From assembly GCA_002722295.1 (NCBI GenBank), contig PBLF01000012.1, positions 1-39,481 on the forward strand: a stretch of DNA of 39,481 bases. Reading direction: 5' to 3'. Positions 25,456 to 34,426 of this stretch are shown piece by piece. Each line of letters opens with the position of its first letter. The stretch's first letter is position 1. Source of the DNA: Stappia sp. GTDB lineage: Bacteria > Pseudomonadota > Alphaproteobacteria > Rhizobiales > Stappiaceae. The position numbers and the translations under genes are program-made. A model generated the notes under the pieces. It did not search any database, was not told where the DNA came from, and saw only the letters and a program-made list of their open reading frames with translations.

Positions 25456-26990
25456 GATTTGCGCGACCCGTTGATCTCGTTGAGAAGGCGCGCCATCTCC
25501 TCCTCGATGGCATCCATCGAGCCGTCCTTTGCATCCGCCGGGCCTTCGGCCTTCTTTTCCGGTTCAGCCGACGGAGCGGCGGAGCCCTTGATCGGCTCCT
25601 CGGGCGTTTCGGTGGCGGAAGAGGGCGAGGTGTCCTCCTGTCCGGTCACGGTTGTATCCGTGGCGGGTTCCGTCTTTGTGGCGGGCTGGGAGGGGGCTGC
25701 AGACATGGCCGGTTCGCTGCGTGGCGGAACCGGCGACGCGGGTGCGGGAGCACCTCCCAGTTCAGCAAGGAGGGCGTCCTCGAGCGCCGTGTCCATTTCG
25801 CGGGATGTGCCGGACGTCGGAGCGGAGACGCTGGGCGCCGCGTCCCTGTCGGCCTTCGGCTTGTCTTCCTGGACGGGAGCCTTCACCTCGGCAGGCGCGG
25901 CGGCGGCCGGGGCCTTGGCCTCCGGCGTTGCAGCAGGCTCCGGGGTCACCGCCGGAGCGGGGCGCGGGGAAAGCGGAGCCGATGCCAGGCTGCCTGTTGA
26001 AGGTGCGCTGACCGTTGTTGCCGTCAGGCCGCTTTGCGGCTCCCGAGAGGTTGCAGGCGCTGCGGCCGGTGTGAGACCGGGGCGGCGGGCGGTCTCGGGG
26101 GATGCCGTCTGTCCCTGTTGCGGATAGGCGGTGCGGGCACTCGCCGCCGGGCCGGAAGACGGCGGTGTGAGGGTGCGGCGGACCGGAGGCTCCGTGCGTG
26201 CTACCGGCTCGGAGCGAGCCGGTGTCTCGGAGCGCGTTCCCGGTGTTGCCACGTCGCCTGCACGCGATGCGGTGCGCTTGGCAAGCCCCGCAACGGCGGC
26301 GCCGGCCGCCGCGACTGCCGAACCGGCGGCCGCCGCCGAGGTTCCGGCGCGGCGCAGGGGAGAGGAGGCGTCTGAGGCCGGTGTGGTTTGCTGCTGCGGA
26401 CGCGGTGCGGCGGGGCGTTGCGGTGCGGGCGCCGGCGCACGAGGCGTGCTCGGCACGGGCCGGGTCGGGGAGGGGCCGCGAGGCGCCTCGCCGCGCGGAG
26501 GCTCGGGCGCGCGCTGTGACGTCGGGGCCGGGCCTTGTGCAGGCGCTTGCATGGTCGCGACCGGCTGCTGCATTGCCGGGGAGGACGGTGCGGGCTCAAG
26601 CGTGGGGTCCGCGGGGACGGCAGGCGTTTCCATCGGCGGCGGGGCGAAACCCGGTGCCGGTTGACGCGGATAGGACTGGGAGACGGGAACACCGCGCACG
26701 ATGTTCTGTTCCACCACGACGTCGCTCGGACCGCCGACCAGGATCAGGTGTTCGACGTTGTCACGGCGGATCAGCACGAGACGGCGGCGCGTATCCAGTG
26801 CCGCTGCATCCATCACGGCAATGCGTGGCTGGCGCGAGCGGCCGCCGAGCGCGCGGGTGGTGGCGATGCGCCGGAGGACCCAGACGAAGATCGAGATCAG
26901 CGCCAGCACGATTATGACGGCGATGAAGAAACCGATTCCGCGGGCCCAGCCCGGTTCCATCTGGAAGGTGTCGACCAGCCAACTTGTCAT
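25452..26990 (-). CDS. fliO: FliO-like flagellar biosynthesis protein with long Pro/Ala-rich tail
   Basis: FliO helps assemble the FliP ring in the inner membrane. The 512-residue protein has a membrane segment (IGFFIAVIIVLALISIFVWVL, residues ~19-39). The FliO domain follows: RQPRIAVMDAAALDTRRRLVLIRRDNVEHLILVGGPSDVVVEQNI, ending near residue 100. The remaining ~400 residues are Pro, Ala, Thr, Ser and Glu-rich and probably disordered, far beyond the 100-150 residues of enterobacterial FliO. A short acidic helical end (MDAIEEEMARLLNEINGS) closes it. The start is ATG at 26988-26990 with AAAAGG upstream. It is coupled to fliP. The FliO call rests on the domain and on its position. Confidence 0.85.
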   Translation of the reverse strand: MTSWLVDTFQMEPGWARGIGFFIAVIIVLALISIFVWVLRRIATTRALGGRSRQPRIAVMDAAALDTRRRLVLIRRDNVEHLILVGGPSDVVVEQNIVRGVPVSQSYPRQPAPGFAPPPMETPAVPADPTLEPAPSSPAMQQPVATMQAPAQGPAPTSQRAPEPPRGEAPRGPSPTRPVPSTPRAPAPAPQRPAAPRPQQQTTPASDASSPLRRAGTSAAAAGSAVAAAGAAVAGLAKRTASRAGDVATPGTRSETPARSEPVARTEPPVRRTLTPPSSGPAASARTAYPQQGQTASPETARRPGLTPAAAPATSREPQSGLTATTVSAPSTGSLASAPLSPRPAPAVTPEPAATPEAKAPAAAAPAEVKAPVQEDKPKADRDAAPSVSAPTSGTSREMDTALEDALLAELGGAPAPASPVPPRSEPAMSAAPSQPATKTEPATDTTVTGQEDTSPSSATETPEEPIKGSAAPSAEPEKKAEGPADAKDGSMDAIEEEMARLLNEINGSRKS

Positions 26991-27391
26991 GCCCAACGGC
27001 CTTTTCTCTTGAGCTTTCGGGTGCGCTTGCCAGCCGCATCCGGCTCCTTGCCCGGGAATGACGCACCGATGCGCCATTCCACCCCTTCGCCGCGCTCCTT
27101 GCAAGGCCGCGTGGCGACCTTCGCGACGGGCGCGAATCCTGTCATTAACGTTTCTGTTTATCCGTTTTGCGCGATTCCCTCAAAGAGGGAACGCAAAGGC
27201 GCCGACTCGGCGGGGCAAAAAATGCCGATCACGCGCTCGGTGCCGCTTTCTGCAAGTGCCGATTGGACCGCTTCAGCCCGGAAAATCACCGGTTTGGCGC
27301 CTCGCATCTTACTGGATGGTTAATCGTTAACCGCTTGTTAACCATCAAGGCGGCAGGATCTGCCTAGTAACGAAACTGTCGGAGCCTGGCC
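26991..27391. other. Divergent regulatory region between fliO-fliP and the flgB operon
   Basis: 401 bases without a credible gene. The flgB-proximal end carries a dense CtrA-type site (27316-27345). The middle holds no recognisable sigma-54 promoter. Confidence 0.6.
27316..27345. promoter_or_regulatory. CtrA-type operator, symmetric, between fliO and flgB
   Basis: TTAACCGCTTGTTAACCAT at 27327-27345 is a perfect TTAA-N7-TTAAC site followed by CCAT. The same core also reads TTAA-N7-TTAAC on the minus strand. A second TTAACCAT half-site, on the minus strand at 27323-27316, faces it three bases away. It lies 46-75 bases before the flgB start, so it suits the plus-strand operon, and it may also serve fliO-fliP. 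Confidence 0.75.
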
Positions 27392-27799
27392 ATGTCGGTC
27401 ACCAGCCTGCCTCTGTTCCAGATGCTGAAGACGAAGATGCAGTGGCATCAGACCCGGCAGGGTGTGCTGGCGGAGAATGTCGCCAACACCGATACGCCCG
27501 GATACCAGGGGCGCGACCTGAAGAGCTTCTCGTTCAAGGACGCAATGGACCAGCAGCCCATGGGTCTGCAGACGACGCGCACGAGTCAAAGCCACCTGAC
27601 GGGCTCGATGATGCGTGAAACGGACGCCGCCAAGGTCGATGGACGCGAGGGCTTCGAGACCACGCCGGACGGCAACACGGTCAGTCTCGAGGAGCAGATG
27701 ATGAAGGTGACCGAGAACCAGCTCGACTATCAGGCGGTCGCTTCGCTCTACACGAAGAGCCTCGGTCTTCTGCGTACCGCGCTGTCGCGCAACGGCTAA
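27392..27799 (+). CDS. flgB: Flagellar proximal rod protein FlgB
   Basis: Proximal rod component. The 135-residue protein has PLFQMLKTKMQWHQTRQGVLAENVANTDTPGYQGRDL, the FlgB form of the rod N-terminal motif. Its C-terminus is VSLEEQMMKVTENQLDYQAVASLYTKSLGLLRTAL. Length is normal. The start is ATG at 27392 with GGAG ten bases upstream. It heads the plus-strand operon flgB-flgC-fliE-fliQ-fliR-flhB, directly behind the CtrA-type operator. Confidence 0.97.
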   Translation: MSVTSLPLFQMLKTKMQWHQTRQGVLAENVANTDTPGYQGRDLKSFSFKDAMDQQPMGLQTTRTSQSHLTGSMMRETDAAKVDGREGFETTPDGNTVSLEEQMMKVTENQLDYQAVASLYTKSLGLLRTALSRNG

Positions 27800-27847
27800 C
27801 GCATCGCCGGCCCGGATGAGCGGGCTCGCGCGGTGAAGGAGTGATCC

Positions 27848-28258
27848 ATGGACTTCGTCAAGTCGATCTTCGTGGCCGCGTCGGGCCTCAAGGCCCAGAG
27901 CGGGCGCATGCGGATCATCGCGGAGAATATTGCCAACGCCGATTCCACCGGTCGTACGCCGGGCGAGGATCCCTACCGGCGCAAGATCCCGACGTTTCAG
28001 GCGGAACTCGACCGCGACCTCAAGGCTGAGGTCGTCGAACTCGGACCGGTCGAATTCGACAAGTCCGACTTCAAGAGCCGCTACGAGCCGGGGCATCCGG
28101 CGGCTGACCAGGACGGCAACGTCAAGATGCCGAACGTCGACACGCTGGTCGAGATGGTGGACATGCGGGAAGCGCAGCGGTCCTACGAGGCGAACCTCAA
28201 TCTCATCTCGGCAACCCGTCGCATGGTTCAGAAGACCATCGATATCCTGCGCGCCTGA
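27848..28258 (+). CDS. flgC: Flagellar proximal rod protein FlgC
   Basis: Proximal rod component. The 136-residue protein begins with FVKSIFVAASGLKAQSGRMRIIAENIANADSTG. It ends with VKMPNVDTLVEMVDMREAQRSYEANLNLISATRRMVQKTIDIL, both diagnostic of FlgC. The start is ATG at 27848 with a good GAAGGAG ribosome binding site. It is 48 bases after flgB. Confidence 0.97.
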   Translation: MDFVKSIFVAASGLKAQSGRMRIIAENIANADSTGRTPGEDPYRRKIPTFQAELDRDLKAEVVELGPVEFDKSDFKSRYEPGHPAADQDGNVKMPNVDTLVEMVDMREAQRSYEANLNLISATRRMVQKTIDILRA

Positions 28259-28301
28259 CCGGCCCGCCTGACTGCATTCAAGAGCCTACGGAGCCCTTCC
28301 C

Positions 28302-28613
28302 ATGTCTATCCCGTCGATCGCCGCAAATGCCTATCGCATGACGTCGGCCCTGTCCGGCGCGGCCCAGGACGGAAAGGCCCAGAACACGACCGGTTCGCCG
28401 GATTTCGCCGGAATGGTGAAATCTGCCGTCGAGACGGTTGTCGAACAGGGCAAGAAGTCGGACAATCAGGCCATGGCGCTCACCGAGGGCAAGGCCAATG
28501 TGGTCGACGTGGTGACGGCCGTTGCCGAGACCGAAGTGGCGCTTGAGACGCTCGTTTCCGTGCGTGACCGGGTGATCTCCGCCTATCAGGAGATCATGCG
28601 GATGCCGATCTGA
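28302..28613 (+). CDS. fliE: Flagellar hook-basal body complex protein FliE
   Basis: Joins the MS ring and export gate to the rod. The 103-residue protein has FAGMVKSAVETVVEQGKKSDNQAMALTEGKANVVDVVTAVAETEVALETLVSVRDRVISAYQEIMRMPI, matching FliE over its C-terminal two-thirds. The typical FliE end (YQEIMRMPI) is intact. The start is ATG at 28302. A 7-bp hairpin (28630-28636 with 28646-28652) lies in the following 96-base gap before fliQ and might weaken read-through. Confidence 0.95.
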   Translation: MSIPSIAANAYRMTSALSGAAQDGKAQNTTGSPDFAGMVKSAVETVVEQGKKSDNQAMALTEGKANVVDVVTAVAETEVALETLVSVRDRVISAYQEIMRMPI

Positions 28614-28709
28614 GCCGGGCTCGCCATTGCCGTCGCGCCATGGCAGCGACGGTTTGCCGGGCGGGCGCCCTCGGGAGCGGAACGCGACGCCAAGCGCAGC
28701 GAATGGATC

Positions 28710-28976
28710 ATGACCGGGCCTGAAGTTCTCGATATCGCCCGTCAGGGCATCTGGACCCTCATCATCATTTCGGCGCCGCCGATGGTGGTGGGGCTTCTTG
28801 TCGGTGTGGTGATCGCCCTGTTCCAGGCGCTGACGCAGATTCAGGAAATGACGCTTGTCTTCGTGCCGAAGATCCTCGCGATCTTCATCACGCTCATCAT
28901 TACGCTGCCGTTCATGGGGCAGGTGTTGCAGAGCTTTACCGCGCGCGTCGCGGATATCATCATCAACGGAAGCTAG
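28710..28976 (+). CDS. fliQ: Flagellar export gate protein FliQ
   Basis: Small integral membrane subunit of the export gate. The 88-residue protein has two membrane helices (IWTLIIISAPPMVVGLLVGVVIALF and VPKILAIFITLIITLPFMGQVL) with the conserved QALTQIQEMTLVFVPK loop between them. Length is normal for FliQ. The start is ATG at 28710. The 116 bases to fliR hold no gene or clear signal. Confidence 0.97.
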   Translation: MTGPEVLDIARQGIWTLIIISAPPMVVGLLVGVVIALFQALTQIQEMTLVFVPKILAIFITLIITLPFMGQVLQSFTARVADIIINGS

Positions 28977-29092
28977 CGTTCCCGATCGTCGCGGCAGAGG
29001 AGACCGGCGCAATGCTCGTCGTTGCGGGCAAGAGACAACGGCAGGGGCGCTCCGCAGGGCGGCCCGTTGCCGCGCGCCGGGGCTGAACCGGA

Positions 29093-29866
29093 ATGCAGTT
29101 CGACGTCTCCTTCCTGCCGGATATCGCTCTCGTGTTCATGCTGGTCTTCGCGCGTATCGGCACAATGCTGATGCTGATGCCGGCGCTCGGTGAGGGGTCG
29201 ATCTCGACGCGCGTGCGTCTTTCCCTGGCTGTCCTGCTGACGCTGATCTTCTATCCGCTGGCGCAGCCGCTCTACGGGATCGATACGGCGACGGGATTGC
29301 CGCAGGTTGCGCAGATGCTGGCGCTGGAGTTCGCGGTCGGCTTCTTCATCGGGCTGGGCGCGCGCATGATAACCTACGCGCTGTCGGTGGCCGGGATGAT
29401 CATCGCCAACCAGACCGGCCTCGCCTTCGCCATGGCGACCGACCCGACCATGGATGGCCAGCAGGGTGCCGTGATTGGCTCCTTCCTGAGTCTTCTCGCG
29501 GTAACGATGGTGTTCGCCACGAACCTCCACTACCTCGTGATTGCGGCCATGAACGACAGTTTCACGATGTTCCCGCCCGGTGCGCCGCTGCCCGTCGGCG
29601 ATATGGCAGAGATGGCGACGACCATGGTCGCGGACCTCTTCACGGTGGCCATGCGGCTGTCCGCGCCCTTCCTCGTCGTGGGGCTCGTCTTCTATTTCGG
29701 CCTCGGCCTGCTCAACAAGCTGATGCCGCAGATGCAGATCTTCTTCATTGCGATGCCGGTTACCATCGGCGTCGGCGCCCTGATGCTGTTCGCGCTGCTG
29801 ACGACCATGATGATGTGGTATCTGTCGCACTTCGAAATGGCTCTCGGCCGGTTCATCGCGGGGTAG
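29093..29866 (+). CDS. fliR: Flagellar export gate protein FliR
   Basis: Integral membrane gate subunit, fused to FlhB in some bacteria but separate here. The 257-residue protein has several membrane segments. FliR motifs are FARIGTMLMLMPALGEGSISTRVRLSLAVLLTLI, ALEFAVGFFIGLGARM and GMIIANQTGLAFAMATDPTMDGQQGAV. YFGLGLLNKLMPQMQIFFIAMPVTIGVGALML is near the C-terminus. It ends four bases before flhB. Confidence 0.97.
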   Translation: MQFDVSFLPDIALVFMLVFARIGTMLMLMPALGEGSISTRVRLSLAVLLTLIFYPLAQPLYGIDTATGLPQVAQMLALEFAVGFFIGLGARMITYALSVAGMIIANQTGLAFAMATDPTMDGQQGAVIGSFLSLLAVTMVFATNLHYLVIAAMNDSFTMFPPGAPLPVGDMAEMATTMVADLFTVAMRLSAPFLVVGLVFYFGLGLLNKLMPQMQIFFIAMPVTIGVGALMLFALLTTMMMWYLSHFEMALGRFIAG

Positions 29867-29870
29867 GGCG

Positions 29871-30944
29871 ATGGCCGAGCAGGACGACGCCGAAAAGACA
29901 GAAGACCCCACGCAAAAAAAGCTCGACGACGCGCTCGAAAAGGGTGACGTCGCCAAGAGCCAGGAGGTCTCGACCTGGTTCGCGATGCTGGGCACCGGGC
30001 TGGTGATCGCCATGCTCGCCCCCTCCACGGCGGAAAGTCTCTACGCGACGCTGCGCGGCTATCTGGTTCATGCCCACGACATTCCGGTCGACGGCGCCGC
30101 GCTGACCGATCTTTGGCGCACGACCGGCCTCAAGGTGGCCGCGATCCTGGCCTTCCCCCTGCTGCTCCTCCTCCTGCTGGCGGTGGCCGGCAATATGATC
30201 CAGCACAACCTCATATGGACCACCGAACGCATGAAGCCGAAGCTGGAGAAGATCTCTCCGGTCGCCGGGTTCAAGCGTCTGTTCTCCTCCGAAAGCCTGG
30301 TGAACTTTGCCAAGGGGCTGGTGAAGATCTTTGTCGTGGGCGGGCTGATGGTCGCCGTCATATGGCCCCATCGCGCCGAGATCGACACGATGATCCTGCG
30401 TGAGACCGGACTGCTTCTGATCGAGGTGCGCGATCTCGTGCTGCAACTCGTCATGGCCGTTCTCGGCGTCATGACCGTGGTGGCGGCACTCGACTACGTG
30501 TGGCAGCGCAAGAAATGGTTCGACAAGCAGAAGATGAGCCAGCGCGAGATCAAGGACGAGTACAAACAGTCCGAGGGCGACCCGCTGGTGAAGGGCAAGA
30601 TCCGGCAGTTGCGCATGGAGCGCTCGCGCAAGCGCATGATGGCCTCGGTTCCCGACGCCACCGTGGTCGTCACCAACCCGACCCACTATGCGGTGGCCCT
30701 GAAATACGAAAGCGGCATGCAGGCGCCGGTCTGCGTCGCGAAGGGAACGGACCGCGTTGCTTTGCGCATTCGCGAGGTGGCGAAGGAGAACGATGTGCCG
30801 GTCATCGAGAACCCGCCGCTTGCCCGTGCTCTTTTCGCGACCATCGAGATCGAGCAGGAAGTGCCGGAAGACCAGTATCGCGCGGTGGCGGAAGTGATCG
30901 GTTTCGTTTATCGAATGCGGGAGCGCAAATCCTGGCGCGGCTGA
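29871..30944 (+). CDS. flhB: Flagellar export switch protein FlhB
   Basis: Inner-membrane protein that switches export specificity from hook to filament substrates. The 357-residue protein starts AEQDDAEKTEDPTQKKLDDALEKGDVAKSQEV, then has four membrane segments. The soluble C-terminal domain has the autocleavage motif NPTH at residues 269-272 in VVVTNPTHYAVALKY, followed by VPVIENPPLARALFATIEIEQEVPEDQYRAVAEVIGFVY. All key features are intact. It is the last gene of the operon; cckA follows after 157 bases. Confidence 0.98.
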   Translation: MAEQDDAEKTEDPTQKKLDDALEKGDVAKSQEVSTWFAMLGTGLVIAMLAPSTAESLYATLRGYLVHAHDIPVDGAALTDLWRTTGLKVAAILAFPLLLLLLLAVAGNMIQHNLIWTTERMKPKLEKISPVAGFKRLFSSESLVNFAKGLVKIFVVGGLMVAVIWPHRAEIDTMILRETGLLLIEVRDLVLQLVMAVLGVMTVVAALDYVWQRKKWFDKQKMSQREIKDEYKQSEGDPLVKGKIRQLRMERSRKRMMASVPDATVVVTNPTHYAVALKYESGMQAPVCVAKGTDRVALRIREVAKENDVPVIENPPLARALFATIEIEQEVPEDQYRAVAEVIGFVYRMRERKSWRG

Positions 30945-31101
30945 CGACTCGTCCCGGAACGTGCCGGGGCGCCTTCTTCAGGGGGAGACGCCGTGACCGG
31001 CCCGAAGACCGGGATGACCGGCCGGCGGAGCGCTGGAGATCTGACAGGTGTGCGCGGCCGGAGGTCCTGCCGGGACGTGGCTGCTGCCTTCGGGGGTTGG
31101 C

Positions 31102-33645
31102 ATGAACGACATCGAACCGGTGGTTCGGGATGCGGCCGTTGAGCGGCCGGAACGTACGGGAAGCATCTGGCTTCTGATCGTCCTGGCGCTTGCGCTCGTG
31201 GCGGCGGTCGCTGGTCTGGCGCTCATGCCCAGGGACCAGGCGCAACCCTATGTGCTTGCCCTTCTTGGCATCCTTTCGGTGGTCGGCATCTTTTCGCTCT
31301 TTGCCGGAGCGATCGGCCTGCTGAGATTTTCCGGCCGTGCGCCTGCCAGTCCGCTGCCGGCGGCATTTCTCGATTCCTTCGCCGAAGGCGTCCTCATCTG
31401 TGAGCGTGACGGACGCATCGTCTATTCCAACGCGGCCTATGCCCGGCTGATCGGCGCCCAGAGCGCGGCCGAGGTGCGCGGCGTGGAGCGCGTGTTCTCC
31501 GCCGACCCCGCCGCAACCGACACGATCTTCCGGCTGTCGCGGGCGGTGGCCGACGAAGCCACGGGAGAAGAGGAGATCCGTCTTCCGCATCCGCTTGGGC
31601 GGAACGACGGCGAGCCGCGCTGGTATCGGGTCGGGGTGCGTCCCCTGAAGATGGAGCAGGGTGGCCGTGGCGGGCGCGTTGCCACCGTCTGGCAGGTCGC
31701 CGACATTTCCGGCGACCGTACCGAGCAGGAAACCTCCTTCCAGGAGCTGCAGCGCGTCATCAACTTCCTGGACCATGCGCCGGCGGGCTTCTTCTCCTGC
31801 GACGGGCGCGGACGGGTGGTCTACATCAACGCCACGCTCGCCGACTGGCTCGGCTACGATCTGGTGCAGTTCGAGGCCGGGTCGCTGTCGCTGGGAGATT
31901 TCATTCGCGGTGATGGCGCGGAACTCCTGCTGTCGCTTCAAGGGCGTCCGGGCGAGGTCAAGAACGAGAGCTTCGATCTGGACCTGGTCGCGCGCAACGG
32001 GCGCGGCGTTCCCGTCCGGATCCTGCACAGGGTTCCGTTCGGACCGGAGGGACGGGCCGGCGAGAGCCGTACCATCGTTCTCAACCGATCGCGCGGCGAG
32101 GATTCCGCCGAGGCGTTGCGGTCGTCCGAGGTGCGCTTCGCGCGCTTCTTCAACAACACGCCGATCGCGATCGCCTCGATCCTGCGCGACGGCAACATTC
32201 ACAAGACCAATGCCCCCTTCGTGCGGTTGTTCGGTACATCCGACGGGGCCGCTGGGACCGTGAAGCTGGTCGATCTCGTGGCGCCGGGCTCGCGGCAGCG
32301 GCTTGCGGAGCAACTCGCCTCCGCCGCCGACGGGCAGAGCGAGATTCCCCCGATCGAGGTGCGTCTCGACGAACGCGAGGACGGTCGCTGCGCCACGGTC
32401 TATGTCTCCGCGGTGCGTGATGGCGAGGAGGACGGCGACGTCGCCATCGTCTATGTGCTCGAGACCACCGCCCAGCGGGCGCTCGAGGCCCAGTTCGCCC
32501 AGGGGCAGAAGATGCAGGCCATCGGCCAGCTTGCCGGCGGCGTGGCGCATGACTTCAACAACGTCCTGACGGCGATCATCGGGTTCTCGGACCTCCTGCT
32601 TGCAAGCCATCGGCCGAGCGATCCGTCCTTCCAGGACATCATGAACATCAAGCAGAACGCCAACCGTGCCGCCGGGCTCGTGCGCCAGCTTCTGGCGTTC
32701 TCGCGCCGGCAGACGTTGCGGCCGAAGGAACTGGCGCTCAACGACGTTCTGGCGGACCTGTCGATCCTGCTCGACCGGCTTCTGAGCGAGAAGGTCGAAC
32801 TCAGCGTCGTGCACGGGCGCGACCTTTGGCCGGTGATGGCGGACCTGAACCAGCTCGAGCAGGTGATCGTCAATCTTGCCGTGAATGCGCGTGATGCCAT
32901 GCCCGAGGGTGGAAGGCTGACCATCCGCACGCTCAATGTGAGTGAGGAGCAGTCGCGTGATTTCGACAACACGCGCGGCATGCCGGCGGCCGAGTATGTC
33001 CTTGTCGAGGTGACCGATACCGGCACCGGCATGACACCGGAGGTCATGGAAAAGATCTTCGAGCCGTTCTTCTCCACCAAGGACGTGGGCAAGGGAACGG
33101 GGCTCGGGCTTTCCACCGTCTATGGCATCGTGAAGCAGACCGGCGGCTTCATTTTCTGCTCCAGCGAAATGGGAGCGGGAACCACGTTCCGCATCTTCCT
33201 GCCACGGCACGTCCGCGACGAGTCGGAGCAGGTGGAGGCTCGTCCGGTCGAGCAAACGCCGCTTACCGATCTTACCGGCTCCGCGACAATCCTCCTGGTG
33301 GAGGACGAGGAAGCGGTGCGCGCCTTCGCCGCCCGCGCGCTGACCTCGCGCGGCTACACCGTGCATGAGGCATCCAGCGGTGCAGAGGCCCTGGAAATCA
33401 TGGAAGAGACCGGCGGCGAGGTGGATCTGGTCGTCTCGGACGTGGTCATGCCGGAAATGGACGGCCCCTCGCTGCTGCGGGAGCTGCGCAAGACCCAGCC
33501 GGACCTCAAGATCATCTTCGTCTCGGGCTATGCCGAGGACGCGTTCGAGAAGAACCTGCCGGAGAACGAGAAGTTCTCCTTCCTGCCCAAGCCTTTCACG
33601 CTGAAGCAGCTTGCCACCGTGGTGAAGGACGTTCTGGCGGGTTGA
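31102..33645 (+). CDS. cckA: Cell-cycle hybrid histidine kinase CckA
   Basis: CckA phosphorylates ChpT, which passes phosphate to CtrA and CpdR, controlling cell cycle and motility genes. The 847-residue protein has two N-terminal membrane segments (residues ~20-42 and ~50-72) and three PAS-like regions (from ~90, ~220 and ~345). The dimerisation/phospho-acceptor box is GGVAHDFNNVLTAIIGFSDLL with H483. The ATPase N box is NLAVNARDAMP (~591) and the G boxes are TDTGTGM and GKGTGLGLSTVYGIV. The C-terminal receiver has phospho-acceptor D780 (SDVVMPEMDGP) and ends SFLPKPFTLKQLATVVKDVL. Start ATG at 31102. All catalytic residues are present. Confidence 0.95.
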   Translation: MNDIEPVVRDAAVERPERTGSIWLLIVLALALVAAVAGLALMPRDQAQPYVLALLGILSVVGIFSLFAGAIGLLRFSGRAPASPLPAAFLDSFAEGVLICERDGRIVYSNAAYARLIGAQSAAEVRGVERVFSADPAATDTIFRLSRAVADEATGEEEIRLPHPLGRNDGEPRWYRVGVRPLKMEQGGRGGRVATVWQVADISGDRTEQETSFQELQRVINFLDHAPAGFFSCDGRGRVVYINATLADWLGYDLVQFEAGSLSLGDFIRGDGAELLLSLQGRPGEVKNESFDLDLVARNGRGVPVRILHRVPFGPEGRAGESRTIVLNRSRGEDSAEALRSSEVRFARFFNNTPIAIASILRDGNIHKTNAPFVRLFGTSDGAAGTVKLVDLVAPGSRQRLAEQLASAADGQSEIPPIEVRLDEREDGRCATVYVSAVRDGEEDGDVAIVYVLETTAQRALEAQFAQGQKMQAIGQLAGGVAHDFNNVLTAIIGFSDLLLASHRPSDPSFQDIMNIKQNANRAAGLVRQLLAFSRRQTLRPKELALNDVLADLSILLDRLLSEKVELSVVHGRDLWPVMADLNQLEQVIVNLAVNARDAMPEGGRLTIRTLNVSEEQSRDFDNTRGMPAAEYVLVEVTDTGTGMTPEVMEKIFEPFFSTKDVGKGTGLGLSTVYGIVKQTGGFIFCSSEMGAGTTFRIFLPRHVRDESEQVEARPVEQTPLTDLTGSATILLVEDEEAVRAFAARALTSRGYTVHEASSGAEALEIMEETGGEVDLVVSDVVMPEMDGPSLLRELRKTQPDLKIIFVSGYAEDAFEKNLPENEKFSFLPKPFTLKQLATVVKDVLAG

Positions 33646-33697
33646 GGCTCTCAGTCGATCCCGGCCGGCGGCAGGTCGGACCGGTTGCACGGAACAG

Positions 33698-33724
33698 AAA
33701 GGCCCCGCCAATGGCGGGGCCTTT
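33698..33724. terminator. Terminator after cckA
   Basis: A 12-bp perfect stem (33698-33709 AAAGGCCCCGCC with 33713-33724) has an AAT loop. It is 52 bases after the cckA stop and 68 bases after the convergent lipoprotein gene, with short T-rich tails on both sides. Confidence 0.9.
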
Positions 33725-33792
33725 CGTCTTGCTGGACTGTCGCGTCAGGACACCCCTGAACGGTCAGGGCGCTTCTGAATGGACCGTGGCGC

Positions 33793-34284
33793 CTAGATGC
33801 AGGAGGCCGAGCCCTCGGCCTTGGTCTTGAGACCGACAAGGCTGTCACGCGGATTGTACTGCGGCTGGGTCAGGGTGAAGACCTGCTCGAGCGCGGTGCC
33901 GGCGTTGTTCACGACAGCAACGTCCTGGACCACGAAGGTATCGCAGCCGGCTCCCTGGAACCGCACGCGGATGCGGAACTTGCGCGGGCCGTTGTCGGAG
34001 GGGCCGAACTCGCTGTCGAGGGCCGGATTCGAGCCGGTGACCGTGCGCTCGAGAACCACCATGTTCGGCTGGTTCTGGGCGATTGCCGTTCCACGTTCGA
34101 TGGCGTTGGCAACGATGGTCTGGCGTACGGTTTCCGTATTGGCGGCGACCTTGATCGACTGGGCGCCCGCCGGGACGGTCAGGACCGCCTGCTTGGGGGC
34201 GGTGTCGATGTTCGTACGTCGTCCGGACTGGCAGGCTGCCAGGGCCAGCGCGGCGGCAAGGACGACGGTCAGGCGAAGGTACAT
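33793..34284 (-). CDS. Putative lipoprotein, function unknown
   Basis: Protein of 163 residues with a lipoprotein signal: YLRLTVVLAAALALAAC, lipobox LAAC with Cys18. The mature part has IKVAANTETVRQTIVANAIERGTAIAQNQPNMVVLERT and RKFRIRVRFQGAGCDTFVVQDVAVVNN, with Cys in GAGCDT and near the end (SASCI), which might form a disulfide. It is not matched to any family I know. The start is ATG at 34282-34284, with AGGAGA upstream. It is 142 bases after the coiled-coil gene on the same strand and may belong to that block or stand alone. Confidence 0.7.
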   Translation of the reverse strand: MYLRLTVVLAAALALAACQSGRRTNIDTAPKQAVLTVPAGAQSIKVAANTETVRQTIVANAIERGTAIAQNQPNMVVLERTVTGSNPALDSEFGPSDNGPRKFRIRVRFQGAGCDTFVVQDVAVVNNAGTALEQVFTLTQPQYNPRDSLVGLKTKAEGSASCI

Positions 34285-34426
34285 GTCGAATTCATCTCCT
34301 GGCGGACACTCACATGCGGGCGGAGGGACGAACGATCCGCACCCGGTGCGGCCCAGCATGTGCCGGCCAGATTAACAGACCCTGCAGGAGCGCGCATCCG
34401 CACAACGTGCGGACGCGAAAATGGTT

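Noticed and set aside
28630..28652. Hairpin between fliE and fliQ considered as a terminator
   Set aside because: The stem is only 7 bp and no T run follows. The operon continues with fliQ, fliR and flhB on the same strand.
30802..33711. A 969-codon open frame on the minus strand across cckA
   Set aside because: It is the antisense shadow of cckA in GC-rich DNA. The translation is Arg/His/Gly-rich and matches no family, while the plus strand encodes every CckA motif.
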